DNA from: a virus
Direction: 5' to 3' (one strand)
IMG/VR virus record: IMGVR_UViG_3300042469_000137
Location: 1-50,229 of that record
Length of the DNA stretch: 50,229 nt
Part shown: positions 17,570 to 26,202 of the stretch, one piece after another
How positions within the stretch are numbered: the first letter of the stretch is position 1
How the letters are laid out: each line of letters starts with the position of its first letter
Translations under genes and position numbers: made by a program
Notes under the pieces: model-generated
The model's input: the letters and a program-made list of their open reading frames with translations, nothing else
Databases searched by the model: none
Told to the model about the DNA's origin: nothing

Positions 17570-20275
17570 TTGGCAGCAACTAGTACAACCACTACCACTT
17601 CAATAAATAATTCTGTAAGATCAGGCACGCAACTAGTAGTAGATTCTATTTCTAGTACTCAAACGGTTGGTTCTTTTGCCACTGATATTTCATTACAACC
17701 ATATATAAACAGCCGAATTATTTCTTTCTTAGCGTTTAATATGAGACCTAATGAAAGAATGCATATATTTTTCGATAGTATTAACGTTGATGAATATTGC
17801 GCTCCAGCAGTGATTGACGCCAATAACAAATACGTATTACCTGCATCACTAGATAGTTCAGATTCAACTCAAATTGCTAAAAATGGTGATTGGGGTACAC
17901 CAATATTTTCTGATTCTTTAGGTGTAGTAGCAGGGCAATTTTATATTCCTGCTGGTAAATTTAAAACTGGAGACAGGCTTGTTCAAATTACAGATGTAGA
18001 CAGTTTAGTACTAGGAGGCTCTGCCTTTACTACTATGTCTTCTGCATATTTTACAGCGTCAAATCTTAATGTTACTAAACAAGCAATAACTTTGACTACT
18101 GTAAACCCTGAATTGAGATCTATTCCTATTGAAGAATCAGTAGTAACCACGTCTACAAATGTTGTTATCAGAGAATTACCAGACATAATTAATGTAAGAG
18201 CTAATGCTTGGGAACCTATAGCACAAGCGTTGACCATAAACACACCTCAAAACGAATCTGGCATTTTTGCAACTTCTTTAGAACTTTATTTTAAACAGAA
18301 AGCGCAAACCTCTGAACACGGCGTGACAGTTTACCTGTGCGAGATAGATAACGGTTATCCTAATGGTAACGCTGTTCTTCCTTTTTCTAGAGTGCATTTA
18401 CCATATAGTAATATCAACATAAGCAACACTTCTACAGTTTCTACCAAGTTCACTTTTGAAGCTCCTGTGTTTTTGGCTAATAAAACAACTTATGCATTTG
18501 TTGTAAAGCCAGACGCAAATGATCCAGATTATTTTGTCTGGAGCGCAAATCTAGGCGACATCGACGTATCAACTGGATTTCAAGTTTCCAGCCAGCCAGC
18601 CATAGGAACAGCTTTTTATGGAGCTACTGAAACACAATGGACAGCTCTTCAGACAGAATATATTAAGTTCAAACTTAACAGAGCAAGTTTTCAGTATAAT
18701 TCTGCTAATGCGGTTTTTAATAATTCTAATACTGAATATTTGACTGTTTTCAATTTAGGTTATAGTAATACTTCTGTAGGTATAGTACCAGGAGATATAG
18801 TTTTTAACTCGACCAATTCTTTGTCTAACTCTTCTGGAGGAACAGTTAATACTTCCATTAGAGCAACAGTTAATTATTATGATAGCGTTAGAGGAATTTT
18901 GTATTGCGAATCATCTACTGGTAATTTCGTTTCCAACACTTTTGTGCAAGTTCACAGATTCGCTAACAATTCATTATCTTCTTCGCCGAACAATGTCACT
19001 TTAATAGCGTATGCTAATACTTCTTCTCTTTATAATCCTGGCGTTAATGCTCTTGTTCCTCAATTTGCTACTATTTCGCCTCCAGGAACAACTTTGAATT
19101 TCACATATACAGGAACTAATAACACATATTCTATAGATTCCGAAGAGTATAAAGTTAATCCTGGTTATGAAACTGAATTTTACGATTATGAAAGAATTGT
19201 TGTTTCTAAATCAAATGAAATGGCCTCTATGAGCGGTAACAAATCTGTTACCATAAAAGGGAATATGACTACAGATACTGAATATTTGTCTCCTGTGATC
19301 GATACGGCCAGGCAACAAGAACTAGTAATTAAAAATGATATTGATCCTGTAGAAATCAAATATAATGAATTTTTCAATTCAGGTAACACGAAGTCAAAAT
19401 ATGTATCTCAAATAGTCACATTGGCTGACGGTCAAGATGCAGAAGATTTACAAGTTCTATTAACTGCATTCAAGCCTGTGGGTTCATCTATTCAAGTATG
19501 GGCTAAATTTCTAAACAAAGAAGATCCTCGACCTATGAGTCAGCAAACATGGACTCCTTTGTTAAACGATTCAATTGATGTTTATTCTGACCCTAGTAAT
19601 CCAAACGATTTCAGAGAATTGAAGTATTCACTAGGAAGTTATTACAGTAAAATTATAAGAACAGGAACTATTACATGTTCTAATACTAGCAACACTATTG
19701 CCGGTAATGGTACTTTGTTTACAACAGAACTAGAACCTGGATGGTATATTAATACTAAAACTTCTAAGGATATTCTTTTACAAGAAAGAACTAGAAAAAT
19801 AGTATCTATTACTAATAGTACTAGTGTTGTATTAGATAGCCCATTTTTTGGTAATTATACCAATGAACCTTATTATCTAGTTGCGCCTCCAACTACTGCT
19901 TGGTTGTCTACAGAGGCCTCTGTTCAATTAACAGGAAACGTTAGCACATATACTACAAACAACAGCATAGTTGGTAACGGAACTTTGTTCGCAACTGAGT
20001 TACTGCCAGGTAATATAATTAATGTTGCTGGTGATTCTCAAACAATACTTTCTATCACTAATTCAACATTTTTGACAGTAGGCACGCCATGGTCGTCAAA
20101 CAATTCAGGAGCTAATGCTTATGTTATAAGTGCTCCAGGCGTAACTTATCTTAATGAAAATTTGAATCTATATTCTTCGTTCAATAGATTTCAATTAAAA
20201 ATTATACTTCAATCTAATGACACTTCTAAGGTTCCGATTATGGATGATCTTAGAGTTCTAGCTTTGCAGATGTGA
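17570..20275 (+). CDS. Large virion structural protein, partner of the DUF4815 gene
   Basis: A 901-residue protein of a family that follows DUF4815-type genes in T4-like marine phages. After a Thr/Ser-rich leader, residues about 35-75 carry PYINSRIISFLAFNMRPNER and MHIFFDSINVDEYC, a recurrent 'F.a.gmRPnt..yvFFDg.dV' pattern. A jelly-roll-like part (about 205-330) includes YLCEIDNGYPNGNAVLPFSR and TYAFVVKPDANDPDYFVWS. Residues about 695-860 contain two copies of the 'NTI.GNGTLF.TEL.PG..I' domain seen in the previous protein. The start is TTG at 17570, supported by TAGGAGA at 17558-17564. The next small gene starts 4 bases after its stop. Confidence 0.7.
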   Translation: MAATSTTTTTSINNSVRSGTQLVVDSISSTQTVGSFATDISLQPYINSRIISFLAFNMRPNERMHIFFDSINVDEYCAPAVIDANNKYVLPASLDSSDSTQIAKNGDWGTPIFSDSLGVVAGQFYIPAGKFKTGDRLVQITDVDSLVLGGSAFTTMSSAYFTASNLNVTKQAITLTTVNPELRSIPIEESVVTTSTNVVIRELPDIINVRANAWEPIAQALTINTPQNESGIFATSLELYFKQKAQTSEHGVTVYLCEIDNGYPNGNAVLPFSRVHLPYSNINISNTSTVSTKFTFEAPVFLANKTTYAFVVKPDANDPDYFVWSANLGDIDVSTGFQVSSQPAIGTAFYGATETQWTALQTEYIKFKLNRASFQYNSANAVFNNSNTEYLTVFNLGYSNTSVGIVPGDIVFNSTNSLSNSSGGTVNTSIRATVNYYDSVRGILYCESSTGNFVSNTFVQVHRFANNSLSSSPNNVTLIAYANTSSLYNPGVNALVPQFATISPPGTTLNFTYTGTNNTYSIDSEEYKVNPGYETEFYDYERIVVSKSNEMASMSGNKSVTIKGNMTTDTEYLSPVIDTARQQELVIKNDIDPVEIKYNEFFNSGNTKSKYVSQIVTLADGQDAEDLQVLLTAFKPVGSSIQVWAKFLNKEDPRPMSQQTWTPLLNDSIDVYSDPSNPNDFRELKYSLGSYYSKIIRTGTITCSNTSNTIAGNGTLFTTELEPGWYINTKTSKDILLQERTRKIVSITNSTSVVLDSPFFGNYTNEPYYLVAPPTTAWLSTEASVQLTGNVSTYTTNNSIVGNGTLFATELLPGNIINVAGDSQTILSITNSTFLTVGTPWSSNNSGANAYVISAPGVTYLNENLNLYSSFNRFQLKIILQSNDTSKVPIMDDLRVLALQM

Positions 20276-20279
20276 TAAA

Positions 20280-20495
20280 ATGAATAATAAATATTACAGA
20301 ACAGATTTTGAAGGTTTAGTAAAAGATCCGCATAGCGGAGCAGTTTTGAACGTGGATAATAATAAATTGGAAGCATATAAAAAACAGAAAGCTGCTTTCA
20401 TGTTAAATGTTGAAAATAATGAAAGAATCAATAAAGTCGAAAAAGATCTTAACGAAATTAAAGAAATGTTAAATCAACTCTTAAAAAGAAGTTAA
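20280..20495 (+). CDS. Small coiled-coil protein of the baseplate/fibre operon
   Basis: A 71-residue protein. The first half (YYRTDFEGLVKDPHSGAVLN, then NNKLEAYKKQKAAFML) resembles small conserved proteins of T4-like marine phages located after the large baseplate proteins. The second half (residues about 45-70) is a regular heptad coiled coil (ERINKVEKDLNEIKEMLNQL). It starts 4 bases after the preceding stop, and the next fibre gene starts 3 bases after its own. A trimeric adaptor or assembly role is plausible; function is unknown. Confidence 0.7.
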   Translation: MNNKYYRTDFEGLVKDPHSGAVLNVDNNKLEAYKKQKAAFMLNVENNERINKVEKDLNEIKEMLNQLLKRS

Positions 20496-20498
20496 TAA

Positions 20499-23400
20499 AT
20501 GACAGTAAATGTTTCCAACGTAGGCACAAATAATACTTTTGATTTTTGGCGCAATAGAACCAATGAAATGGCTTACACTTTTTCAGTGTTGGCTGTCACT
20601 GCCAATGGTTCTAATGCAGCTGTAGGTAATGCTGCGATTACTGGTAAATTTACTGCCGATTCTTTAGTTATTAATACAACTGCTCAAGTTAATAACGCTC
20701 TATTGGTTGGTAATAATACTGTAGATGCTTTTAATTTCACGTTAGTTAATACGTCAGCAATATCTGTAGGTAACTCTACAGTAAATTCTTTCTTGGATTT
20801 CAACTCTCTCAATACATATGCTGTTTATGTTGGTTCTAACGTTGTTGTTAATACCAATCAGTTGTTTATTACCAGTTCCACAGGTGGAAATACTACGAAC
20901 GTAATAGCCAACAGCTCAACTCTACTTTTCAGATCTAACACAACAGTAAATACAATAGCCAATTCTACATTAGTTCAGATTACTAATGGCGCTGCATTAG
21001 CTGTATTGAATTTCAATTCTTTATCTATTGGAAATTCTTTAGTAAATAGTACATCTATTTCTATGGTTGGTTCCAACAGCCTTTTTGCTAACACTGAAGC
21101 AGTGACTGTTGGATCTAATGTGTTCATGAACACATCAACAATTGTAATCGGTAATACTTTTACAAATGTATTATCTAACTCTAGTTCAATTCTTGTTGGT
21201 AACACAACAATAAACACTTTCGCTAATTCTTCATTAGTAAAAGTTGCTAACTCTACAATTTCGGCTAATATTGAACCGCATAGATTAATTGTAGGAACTT
21301 CAATAGTCAATAGCACAATTATTACAACTGGCGCTGGTGGTTTAGTTGCAAATACCACAGCCATTACAGTCGGTTCTAATGTTGTAGCTAACACCTCACA
21401 ATTTATTATTAGTGTATCTACTTCTAACGTTTTGGTCAATGCCATAGCTGTGGATATTGGTAATACTACTGTAAATTCTCTGGCTAATGCTACTTTAATT
21501 AGAATAGCTAATTCTACAGGTTCTGCTAATCTTAATCCTATAAGTCTAACTATTGGAACTTCGCTAGTTAATAGCACCATTATTACAACTGGATCCAACA
21601 GTCTTATAGCTAATACTAGTACTGTAAGAGTTGCTGCTAATATTCAGATTAATACTTCTTCTTATTTCGTAGGCAATAGCACTTTATATTCAGATCAAAG
21701 TATTAATAGATTCATTATTGCTAATAATTCAGGATCGGCAAATCTAGATCCAATAAGTCTGACCGTTGGAACTTCTTTAGTAAACAGCACAGTTATCACA
21801 ACTGGAGCTAGTGGGTTTACTGCCAATACTACTGCTATGCAGGTTACAACTGCAACAATTGGCAACTCTTCAGGTTTTTGGACAACGGGAACAGTTAATG
21901 CAGCGATTCATTCAGTAGGAACATCAACTATCGCTAATAGTTCTGGTGTTTATACTACAGTAGTTAATGCAGCGATTCATTCAGTTGGAACTTCTACGAT
22001 TGCTAATGCTACTGGTGTTTATACTGGTATTGTTAATGCGGCAGTTCATTCTGTTGGAACTTCCACAATCGCTAATGCTACTGGCGTTTACGCTACAATT
22101 GTAAACGCCGCAACATTAAGTGTTGGAACTTCTACGATTGCTAATGCTACTGGCGTATATACTGGCATTGTTAATGGTTCTAGTATTACAGTAGGAACAT
22201 CAACAATTGCTAATGCTACTGGTGTATATACTGGCATTGTTAATGGTTCTAGTATCACTGTTGGAACCTCTACAATTGCAAATTCTACTGGTGTTTATAC
22301 TCCTATCATTAACGCAGCAGTTCATTCTGTTGGAACTTCCACAATCGCCAATAGTTCTGGCGTTTACGCTCCTGTTGTTAACGCATCTACAATTAGCGTC
22401 GGAACTTCTTTTGTATCTAACTCTTCAGTGCTGAATCATACCGGAACGGCGAACATTTCAGGTAATGTTCAATTTAGTGGAACATATGCCAACGTGTCTG
22501 GTAATATGTTCGTCAGAGGCGATCTAGCAGTTTCTGGTAATATTAGTTATACTGGTATTTCTACAGCTGACCTTGTACCAGCAGTTGGTGACATTTATAG
22601 TCTAGGTAATACAACATTCAAATGGTCAACTCTTTGGTCTCAGTTTGCAAACGTAGCTCAAAGCATTACAGTAGGTAATACTTCTTTTATTAACGCTTCT
22701 GGCGCTTATGTTACTACAATTAATGCAGCAGTACATTCTGTAGGAACATCAACTATCGCTAATTCTACTGGCGTTTATACTCCTATTATTAATGCAGCCT
22801 CTCATACAGTTGGAACTTCTACTATAGCCAACTCCACTGGCGTTTACACTGGCGTTGTTAATGGTTCTAGTATTACTGTCGGAACATCAACTATAGCCAA
22901 CTCCACTGGTGTTTACACTGGCGTTGTCAATGGATCCAGCGTTACAGTTGGTACTTCTACAATCGCTAATTCTACTGGAGTTTACACTGGCGTTGTTAAT
23001 GCTTCTACTCTCAGCGTTGGATCTATTTTTACTGCAAATGCTCTTGGTATTAATACTACAGCAGTTGATGCTTCGGTTGAAGTTGTAGTTGGTAATTCAA
23101 CAGTTAATGTTATCGTAAGTAACACTTCTGTTAGAATATCGAATTCTACTACAAATGTTTCTATAACTAATCCTAATACTACTGCTATTTCATCAGGCCA
23201 ATATTTCTTGAATGCTAATGGACAATGGAGTCTAGTAGTTACTGGACCTGTAACCAATGGCACTATTATTACTACCGGAACAAGCGCTCAAGAAATTGAT
23301 GCCTATTCTATGGTTTCATTCCCAGCTGCTGAATATATAATCAGCGTTGTTGATAATGTAGCCAACAATCGTTATATGTCAAAAATATTAACAACCCACG

Positions 23401-23561
23401 ACAGAGCAACTGGATATATGACAGAATTTGCTACTATAACAACAAACACAAACGTAGGAACATTTAGTTTCATAGCACCAAATGTATCACACGTTTCACT
23501 AAGATTTACTCCAGTATCTACTAACACTACAGTCAAATATGTCAGGACAATAGTAACGTAA
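20499..23561 (+). CDS. Long Asn/Ser/Thr-rich tail fibre with 23-residue repeats
   Basis: A 1020-residue fibre-like protein. Residues 1-80 form a head that begins VNVSNVGTNNTFDFWRNRTN, an opening often seen in tail fibres of T4-like marine phages. Most of the rest is short beta repeats ending in 'VGNSTVNSF', 'NSTIITTG' and similar. Two blocks (about residues 468-628 and 743-834) contain exact-length 23-residue repeats of the type VGTSTIANATGVYTGIVN. Between them is a motif GNISYTGISTADLVPAVGD followed by IYSLGNTTFKWSTLW, a recurrent fibre element. The C-terminal 120 residues are non-repetitive, perhaps the tip (NRYMSKILTTHDRATGYM). Its stop overlaps the next ATG by one base. Confidence 0.8.
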   Translation: MTVNVSNVGTNNTFDFWRNRTNEMAYTFSVLAVTANGSNAAVGNAAITGKFTADSLVINTTAQVNNALLVGNNTVDAFNFTLVNTSAISVGNSTVNSFLDFNSLNTYAVYVGSNVVVNTNQLFITSSTGGNTTNVIANSSTLLFRSNTTVNTIANSTLVQITNGAALAVLNFNSLSIGNSLVNSTSISMVGSNSLFANTEAVTVGSNVFMNTSTIVIGNTFTNVLSNSSSILVGNTTINTFANSSLVKVANSTISANIEPHRLIVGTSIVNSTIITTGAGGLVANTTAITVGSNVVANTSQFIISVSTSNVLVNAIAVDIGNTTVNSLANATLIRIANSTGSANLNPISLTIGTSLVNSTIITTGSNSLIANTSTVRVAANIQINTSSYFVGNSTLYSDQSINRFIIANNSGSANLDPISLTVGTSLVNSTVITTGASGFTANTTAMQVTTATIGNSSGFWTTGTVNAAIHSVGTSTIANSSGVYTTVVNAAIHSVGTSTIANATGVYTGIVNAAVHSVGTSTIANATGVYATIVNAATLSVGTSTIANATGVYTGIVNGSSITVGTSTIANATGVYTGIVNGSSITVGTSTIANSTGVYTPIINAAVHSVGTSTIANSSGVYAPVVNASTISVGTSFVSNSSVLNHTGTANISGNVQFSGTYANVSGNMFVRGDLAVSGNISYTGISTADLVPAVGDIYSLGNTTFKWSTLWSQFANVAQSITVGNTSFINASGAYVTTINAAVHSVGTSTIANSTGVYTPIINAASHTVGTSTIANSTGVYTGVVNGSSITVGTSTIANSTGVYTGVVNGSSVTVGTSTIANSTGVYTGVVNASTLSVGSIFTANALGINTTAVDASVEVVVGNSTVNVIVSNTSVRISNSTTNVSITNPNTTAISSGQYFLNANGQWSLVVTGPVTNGTIITTGTSAQEIDAYSMVSFPAAEYIISVVDNVANNRYMSKILTTHDRATGYMTEFATITTNTNVGTFSFIAPNVSHVSLRFTPVSTNTTVKYVRTIVT
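21900..22382 (+). repeat. Seven tandem 69-bp coding repeats
   Basis: Starting at 21900, seven consecutive 69-base units each encode a 23-residue element of the form '(A/S)xxSVGTSTIAN(A/S)(T/S)GVY(T/A)xxVN(A/G)', with a degenerate eighth unit after 22382. Units differ mainly at third positions and in the four residues before VGTST, so they share ancestry but are not identical. They are in frame within a fibre gene and have no features of a CRISPR array. Confidence 0.9.
22725..23000 (+). repeat. Four further tandem 69-bp coding repeats
   Basis: From 22725, four more 69-base units encode the same 23-residue element (VGTSTIANSTGVYTGVVN type) after an intervening non-repeat segment in the same fibre gene. 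The second to fourth units are closer to each other than to the first block, suggesting later local duplication. Related units also occur at about 29600-29940 in another fibre gene. Confidence 0.9.
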
Positions 23562-23890
23562 TGGCCACTAAAGCTAACTTAGTAATAGATCAAGGAACAA
23601 CCTTTTCGACCGATTTAACATTGACGGACGAAAACGGAGACGCTTTGAATCTGAATGGCTATTCAGCAAACTCTCAAGTTAGAAAATGGTACTCATCTTC
23701 TAATGCTGCTGCAGTTTTCTCAACTTCTATAAATGTAGTTTCTAGCATTGTTACAATATCATTAACAGCCAACCAAACTAGTAATCTAGTTGCTGGTAGA
23801 TATGTCTACGATGTAGAACTTAATGATGGTTCTACAACTTCTAGAATTGTTGAGGGTATTATTACAGTCACACCTCAAGTCACGAGATAA
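23561..23890 (+). CDS. Small Ig-like/BppU-like structural protein
   Basis: A 109-residue all-beta protein. The start (ANLVIDQGTTFSTDLTLTDE), followed by LNLNGYSANSQVRKWYSSSN, matches small proteins that follow fibre genes in T4-like marine phages ('l.idQG.tf...l...d..g...dltg..a..qvR'). The end (AGRYVYDVELNDGSTTSRIV, then EGIITVTPQVT) is like the BppU/Ig-type domains of baseplate upper proteins. The start codon overlaps the stop of the long fibre gene (TAATG), so its amount is probably tied to the fibre. A fibre attachment or decoration role is inferred from this context. Confidence 0.7.
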   Translation: MATKANLVIDQGTTFSTDLTLTDENGDALNLNGYSANSQVRKWYSSSNAAAVFSTSINVVSSIVTISLTANQTSNLVAGRYVYDVELNDGSTTSRIVEGIITVTPQVTR

Positions 23891-23892
23891 AA

Positions 23893-24168
23893 ATGGTAAA
23901 CGTCGTAGTAGGTAGAAGAAGGGATATTCGCGTTTCCGCTAATGCAACAAGCGGAATCATAGACACAACAGTGCCTGTTACTATTAAAAATACGCCTACT
24001 TTATCAAGCATGGAATCTACACAAAGATTAGATAGTTTGCTGGATGTCATTTCTAGCGGAGAAACTAATGGGGCGGTTCCTGTTTATGATTCTTCTATTG
24101 ACAAATATGTAGTTCAAAAATTGAATTTAACTGATGTAGATGGCGGGTTAGATGGCGGGACGTTTTAA
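23893..24168 (+). CDS. Small structural protein with C-terminal DGGTF tail
   Basis: A 91-residue protein starting two bases after the previous gene. N-terminal residues (VNVVVGRRRDIRVSANATSG) are basic, the middle has SSMESTQRLDSLLDVISSGE, and residues 60-90 (PVYDSSIDKYVVQKLNLTDV, then DGGLDGGTF) end in the same DGG-aromatic tail that closes the next fibre gene product. The 'vpvYd.s.dkYvv..l' stretch is common near the C-terminus of phage fibre proteins. Function is unknown; co-location suggests a fibre-associated part. A late-promoter match lies just after its stop. Confidence 0.65.
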   Translation: MVNVVVGRRRDIRVSANATSGIIDTTVPVTIKNTPTLSSMESTQRLDSLLDVISSGETNGAVPVYDSSIDKYVVQKLNLTDVDGGLDGGTF

Positions 24169-24171
24169 AAA

Positions 24172-24179
24172 TATAAATA
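24172..24179 (+). promoter_or_regulatory. T4-type late promoter, exact TATAAATA
   Basis: This is an exact match to the T4 late promoter -10 element, located in the 35-base gap before the fibre gene at 24204. Transcription would begin near 24186, just before the CAGGAG ribosome binding site. The match and position are seen directly; activity requires a gp55/gp33-type late sigma system, which lies outside this window. Confidence 0.65.
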
Positions 24180-24203
24180 TATAAAACAGGAGCAGTATTT
24201 TAA

Positions 24204-26177
24204 ATGTCCAATAAGATCCAAATTAAGAGATCTGTTTCTAATTCTACCGTTACAGGGTTATCCAACGGCGAACTAGCCTTTACTCAGGCCTCTAATACAC
24301 TACACATAGGTCTTCCAGACGGTTCTGGCGTTCTTCGTATTGGGGGCGCTCAATATCCAGGAACTCTTACTAATAGTCATGCTCTAGTAGCAAATTCTAC
24401 TGGCGGTATTGATAAAGCAATAGTAGCAAATTTAGTCCCTACTGGCATTTGGGCTAATGGTGCGGCTGGTTCCGCAGGGGATGTTCTTACCTCCAATGGT
24501 AGCGTAGTTTATTGGAAAGCTCCTTCCGCTGGAGTTGCAGGTTCAGACACTCAAGTGCAATTCAACGACGGCGGAAATCTTGCTGGCGATTCAGGTCTTA
24601 CCTTTAATAAGACATCAGACACTTTAACAGTTTCAAATAATATTATTATTTCTGGCGTAACGGTAAGTTCTAATACTACTACAGGGGCTTTGACTGTTGC
24701 CGGAGGCCTTGGTGTTGCGGGAAGAATTAATACTGGCGATTTAGCAGCTGGTAATGATTCGGTTTATTCTTCTCTTACAGGAACAACATTAGCCACAATT
24801 AACGTTTTTGCAACTTCAACTGTTAACGCTGCAGTTCTCAGTGTTGGCGGTTGGGTTATTGCTAACAATGGCGGTGTTTATACTAGTGGTATAGTCAATG
24901 CTGATATTCTAGCTGTCGGAACTAATTTTAGAGCAAATACTACTCGTGTTACTGTTGGTTCTGGCGTAGGGTTTTCTGCTAACGGTTCTTTGGGTTCGGC
25001 AAATCAGGTTCTTCGATCAAACGGTACTAGCATTTATTGGGATGATGATGTTGGCGATATTTCGGCCATTACAGCTGGCAACGGTTTATCTGGCGGCGGA
25101 ACCACAGGTGATATTACTGTTAGTTTACTAGCTAACAATGGTCTGATAGCCAATTCTTCAGGTTCGTTCGTAGATCCAGCAAATGGTGTTTATGTAGACG
25201 CTTCTGGTGTTGGCGTTCTTGCTAATAATGGTATTGTTTCTAACTCCTCTGGAACATTTGCTAAATCTGCAAATGGTACTAATGTCGATTCAGCAGGCAT
25301 TAACGTTGTTGGTGGTACAGGCGTTACTGTTAACGCCAGTGGTGTGCATATCGGTCAGGCAGTAGGCACAACTTCTAGTGTAACATTTGCAAACGTAGTT
25401 ACAACAGATCTTACTACTAGTGGAAATACAGTTCTAGGCGATTCTACTGCTGATACTCTTACAGTCGCAGCGCAAGTCAGTAGTAACGTTACTCCTTCAA
25501 CTAATAACACATATCATTTAGGTAATAACACCCTTCGTTGGGCGCAAGTTCATGTCGCCAACGTTCATGGTGTTACTGGTACATTTGATGGCGACGTTCA
25601 AATTGCAGGCAGTCTCACCGTTTCAGGTAATGTTACCACCGTCAACGTAAGCTCTTTTGTTGTATCAGATCCTATGATCTATCTCGCTGGAAACAATTAT
25701 GCCAGTGACGTCTTAGATATTGGTTTTGCAGCCAATTATCATGATATTTCAACAAATACAAATCTACACACTGGTCTATTCCGTGATGCTTCTGATGGGG
25801 GCATCTATAAACTGTTTACCGGTTCTGAGCAAGAACTATCTGGAAACAATACTGTAAATACTGCAGCTAATGGGTTTACATTAGCAATTCTACAGACTTA
25901 TCTCCAATCTGGAGGATTGTATACCAATTCAACTTCAGCAAATTTAATTGCTAATTCATCATATACGGTTGGTATTGTTGCTAACACTCTGTCTCTATCT
26001 ACTGCACTAGCTGGCACATCAGGTGGTACAGGGTTGAATAACTATACAGCTGAAGATATCCTGGTTGCTAACTCGTCTAATGGATTCCGTAAACTAGCAT
26101 TAGGAACTAGTGGTTATGTTCTTCAGTCCAACGGTAGTGCTATCGTATACGACGTGTTAGACGGAGGCAGTTTTTAA
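24204..26177 (+). CDS. Tail fibre with N-terminal 'IQIKRS' module and DGGSF tail
   Basis: A 657-residue fibre. The N-terminus (SNKIQIKRSVSNSTVTGLSN, then GELAFTQASNTLHIGLPDGS) is the widespread attachment module of phage fibres ('i.ikRs...g.P..L..GElA.n...l.iG...g'). It continues with fibre repeats including SAGDVLTSNGSVVYWKAPSA and GSLGSANQVLRSNGTSIYW. Alternating beta/Gly segments (NGLSGGGTTGDITVSLLANN) are followed by a more complex C-terminal part (about residues 430-600; VTTVNVSSFVVSDPMIYLAG). It ends YDVLDGGSF. ATG at 24204 has CAGGAG upstream and a late-promoter match at 24172. It probably forms a receptor-contacting fibre or a fibre segment. Confidence 0.8.
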   Translation: MSNKIQIKRSVSNSTVTGLSNGELAFTQASNTLHIGLPDGSGVLRIGGAQYPGTLTNSHALVANSTGGIDKAIVANLVPTGIWANGAAGSAGDVLTSNGSVVYWKAPSAGVAGSDTQVQFNDGGNLAGDSGLTFNKTSDTLTVSNNIIISGVTVSSNTTTGALTVAGGLGVAGRINTGDLAAGNDSVYSSLTGTTLATINVFATSTVNAAVLSVGGWVIANNGGVYTSGIVNADILAVGTNFRANTTRVTVGSGVGFSANGSLGSANQVLRSNGTSIYWDDDVGDISAITAGNGLSGGGTTGDITVSLLANNGLIANSSGSFVDPANGVYVDASGVGVLANNGIVSNSSGTFAKSANGTNVDSAGINVVGGTGVTVNASGVHIGQAVGTTSSVTFANVVTTDLTTSGNTVLGDSTADTLTVAAQVSSNVTPSTNNTYHLGNNTLRWAQVHVANVHGVTGTFDGDVQIAGSLTVSGNVTTVNVSSFVVSDPMIYLAGNNYASDVLDIGFAANYHDISTNTNLHTGLFRDASDGGIYKLFTGSEQELSGNNTVNTAANGFTLAILQTYLQSGGLYTNSTSANLIANSSYTVGIVANTLSLSTALAGTSGGTGLNNYTAEDILVANSSNGFRKLALGTSGYVLQSNGSAIVYDVLDGGSF

Positions 26178-26202
26178 TTTTCTTTGACAAAGGAATTATA
26201 CT

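Noticed and set aside
20975-21598. Long open frame (207 codons) on the minus strand inside the repeat fibre
   Set aside because: It is the antisense shadow of low-complexity Asn/Ser/Thr codons, giving only Val/Leu/Thr-rich sequence. It has no ribosome binding site and lies wholly within a convincing fibre gene.
21900-23000. Regular 69-bp repeats as a possible CRISPR array
   Set aside because: They are contiguous and in frame, encode a 23-residue fibre repeat, and have no alternating unique spacers.
26184-26202. TTGACA followed by TATACT before the coiled-coil gene, resembling a sigma-70 promoter
   Set aside because: The two boxes are only 7 bases apart instead of about 17, and the sequence between them contains the AAGGA ribosome binding site.
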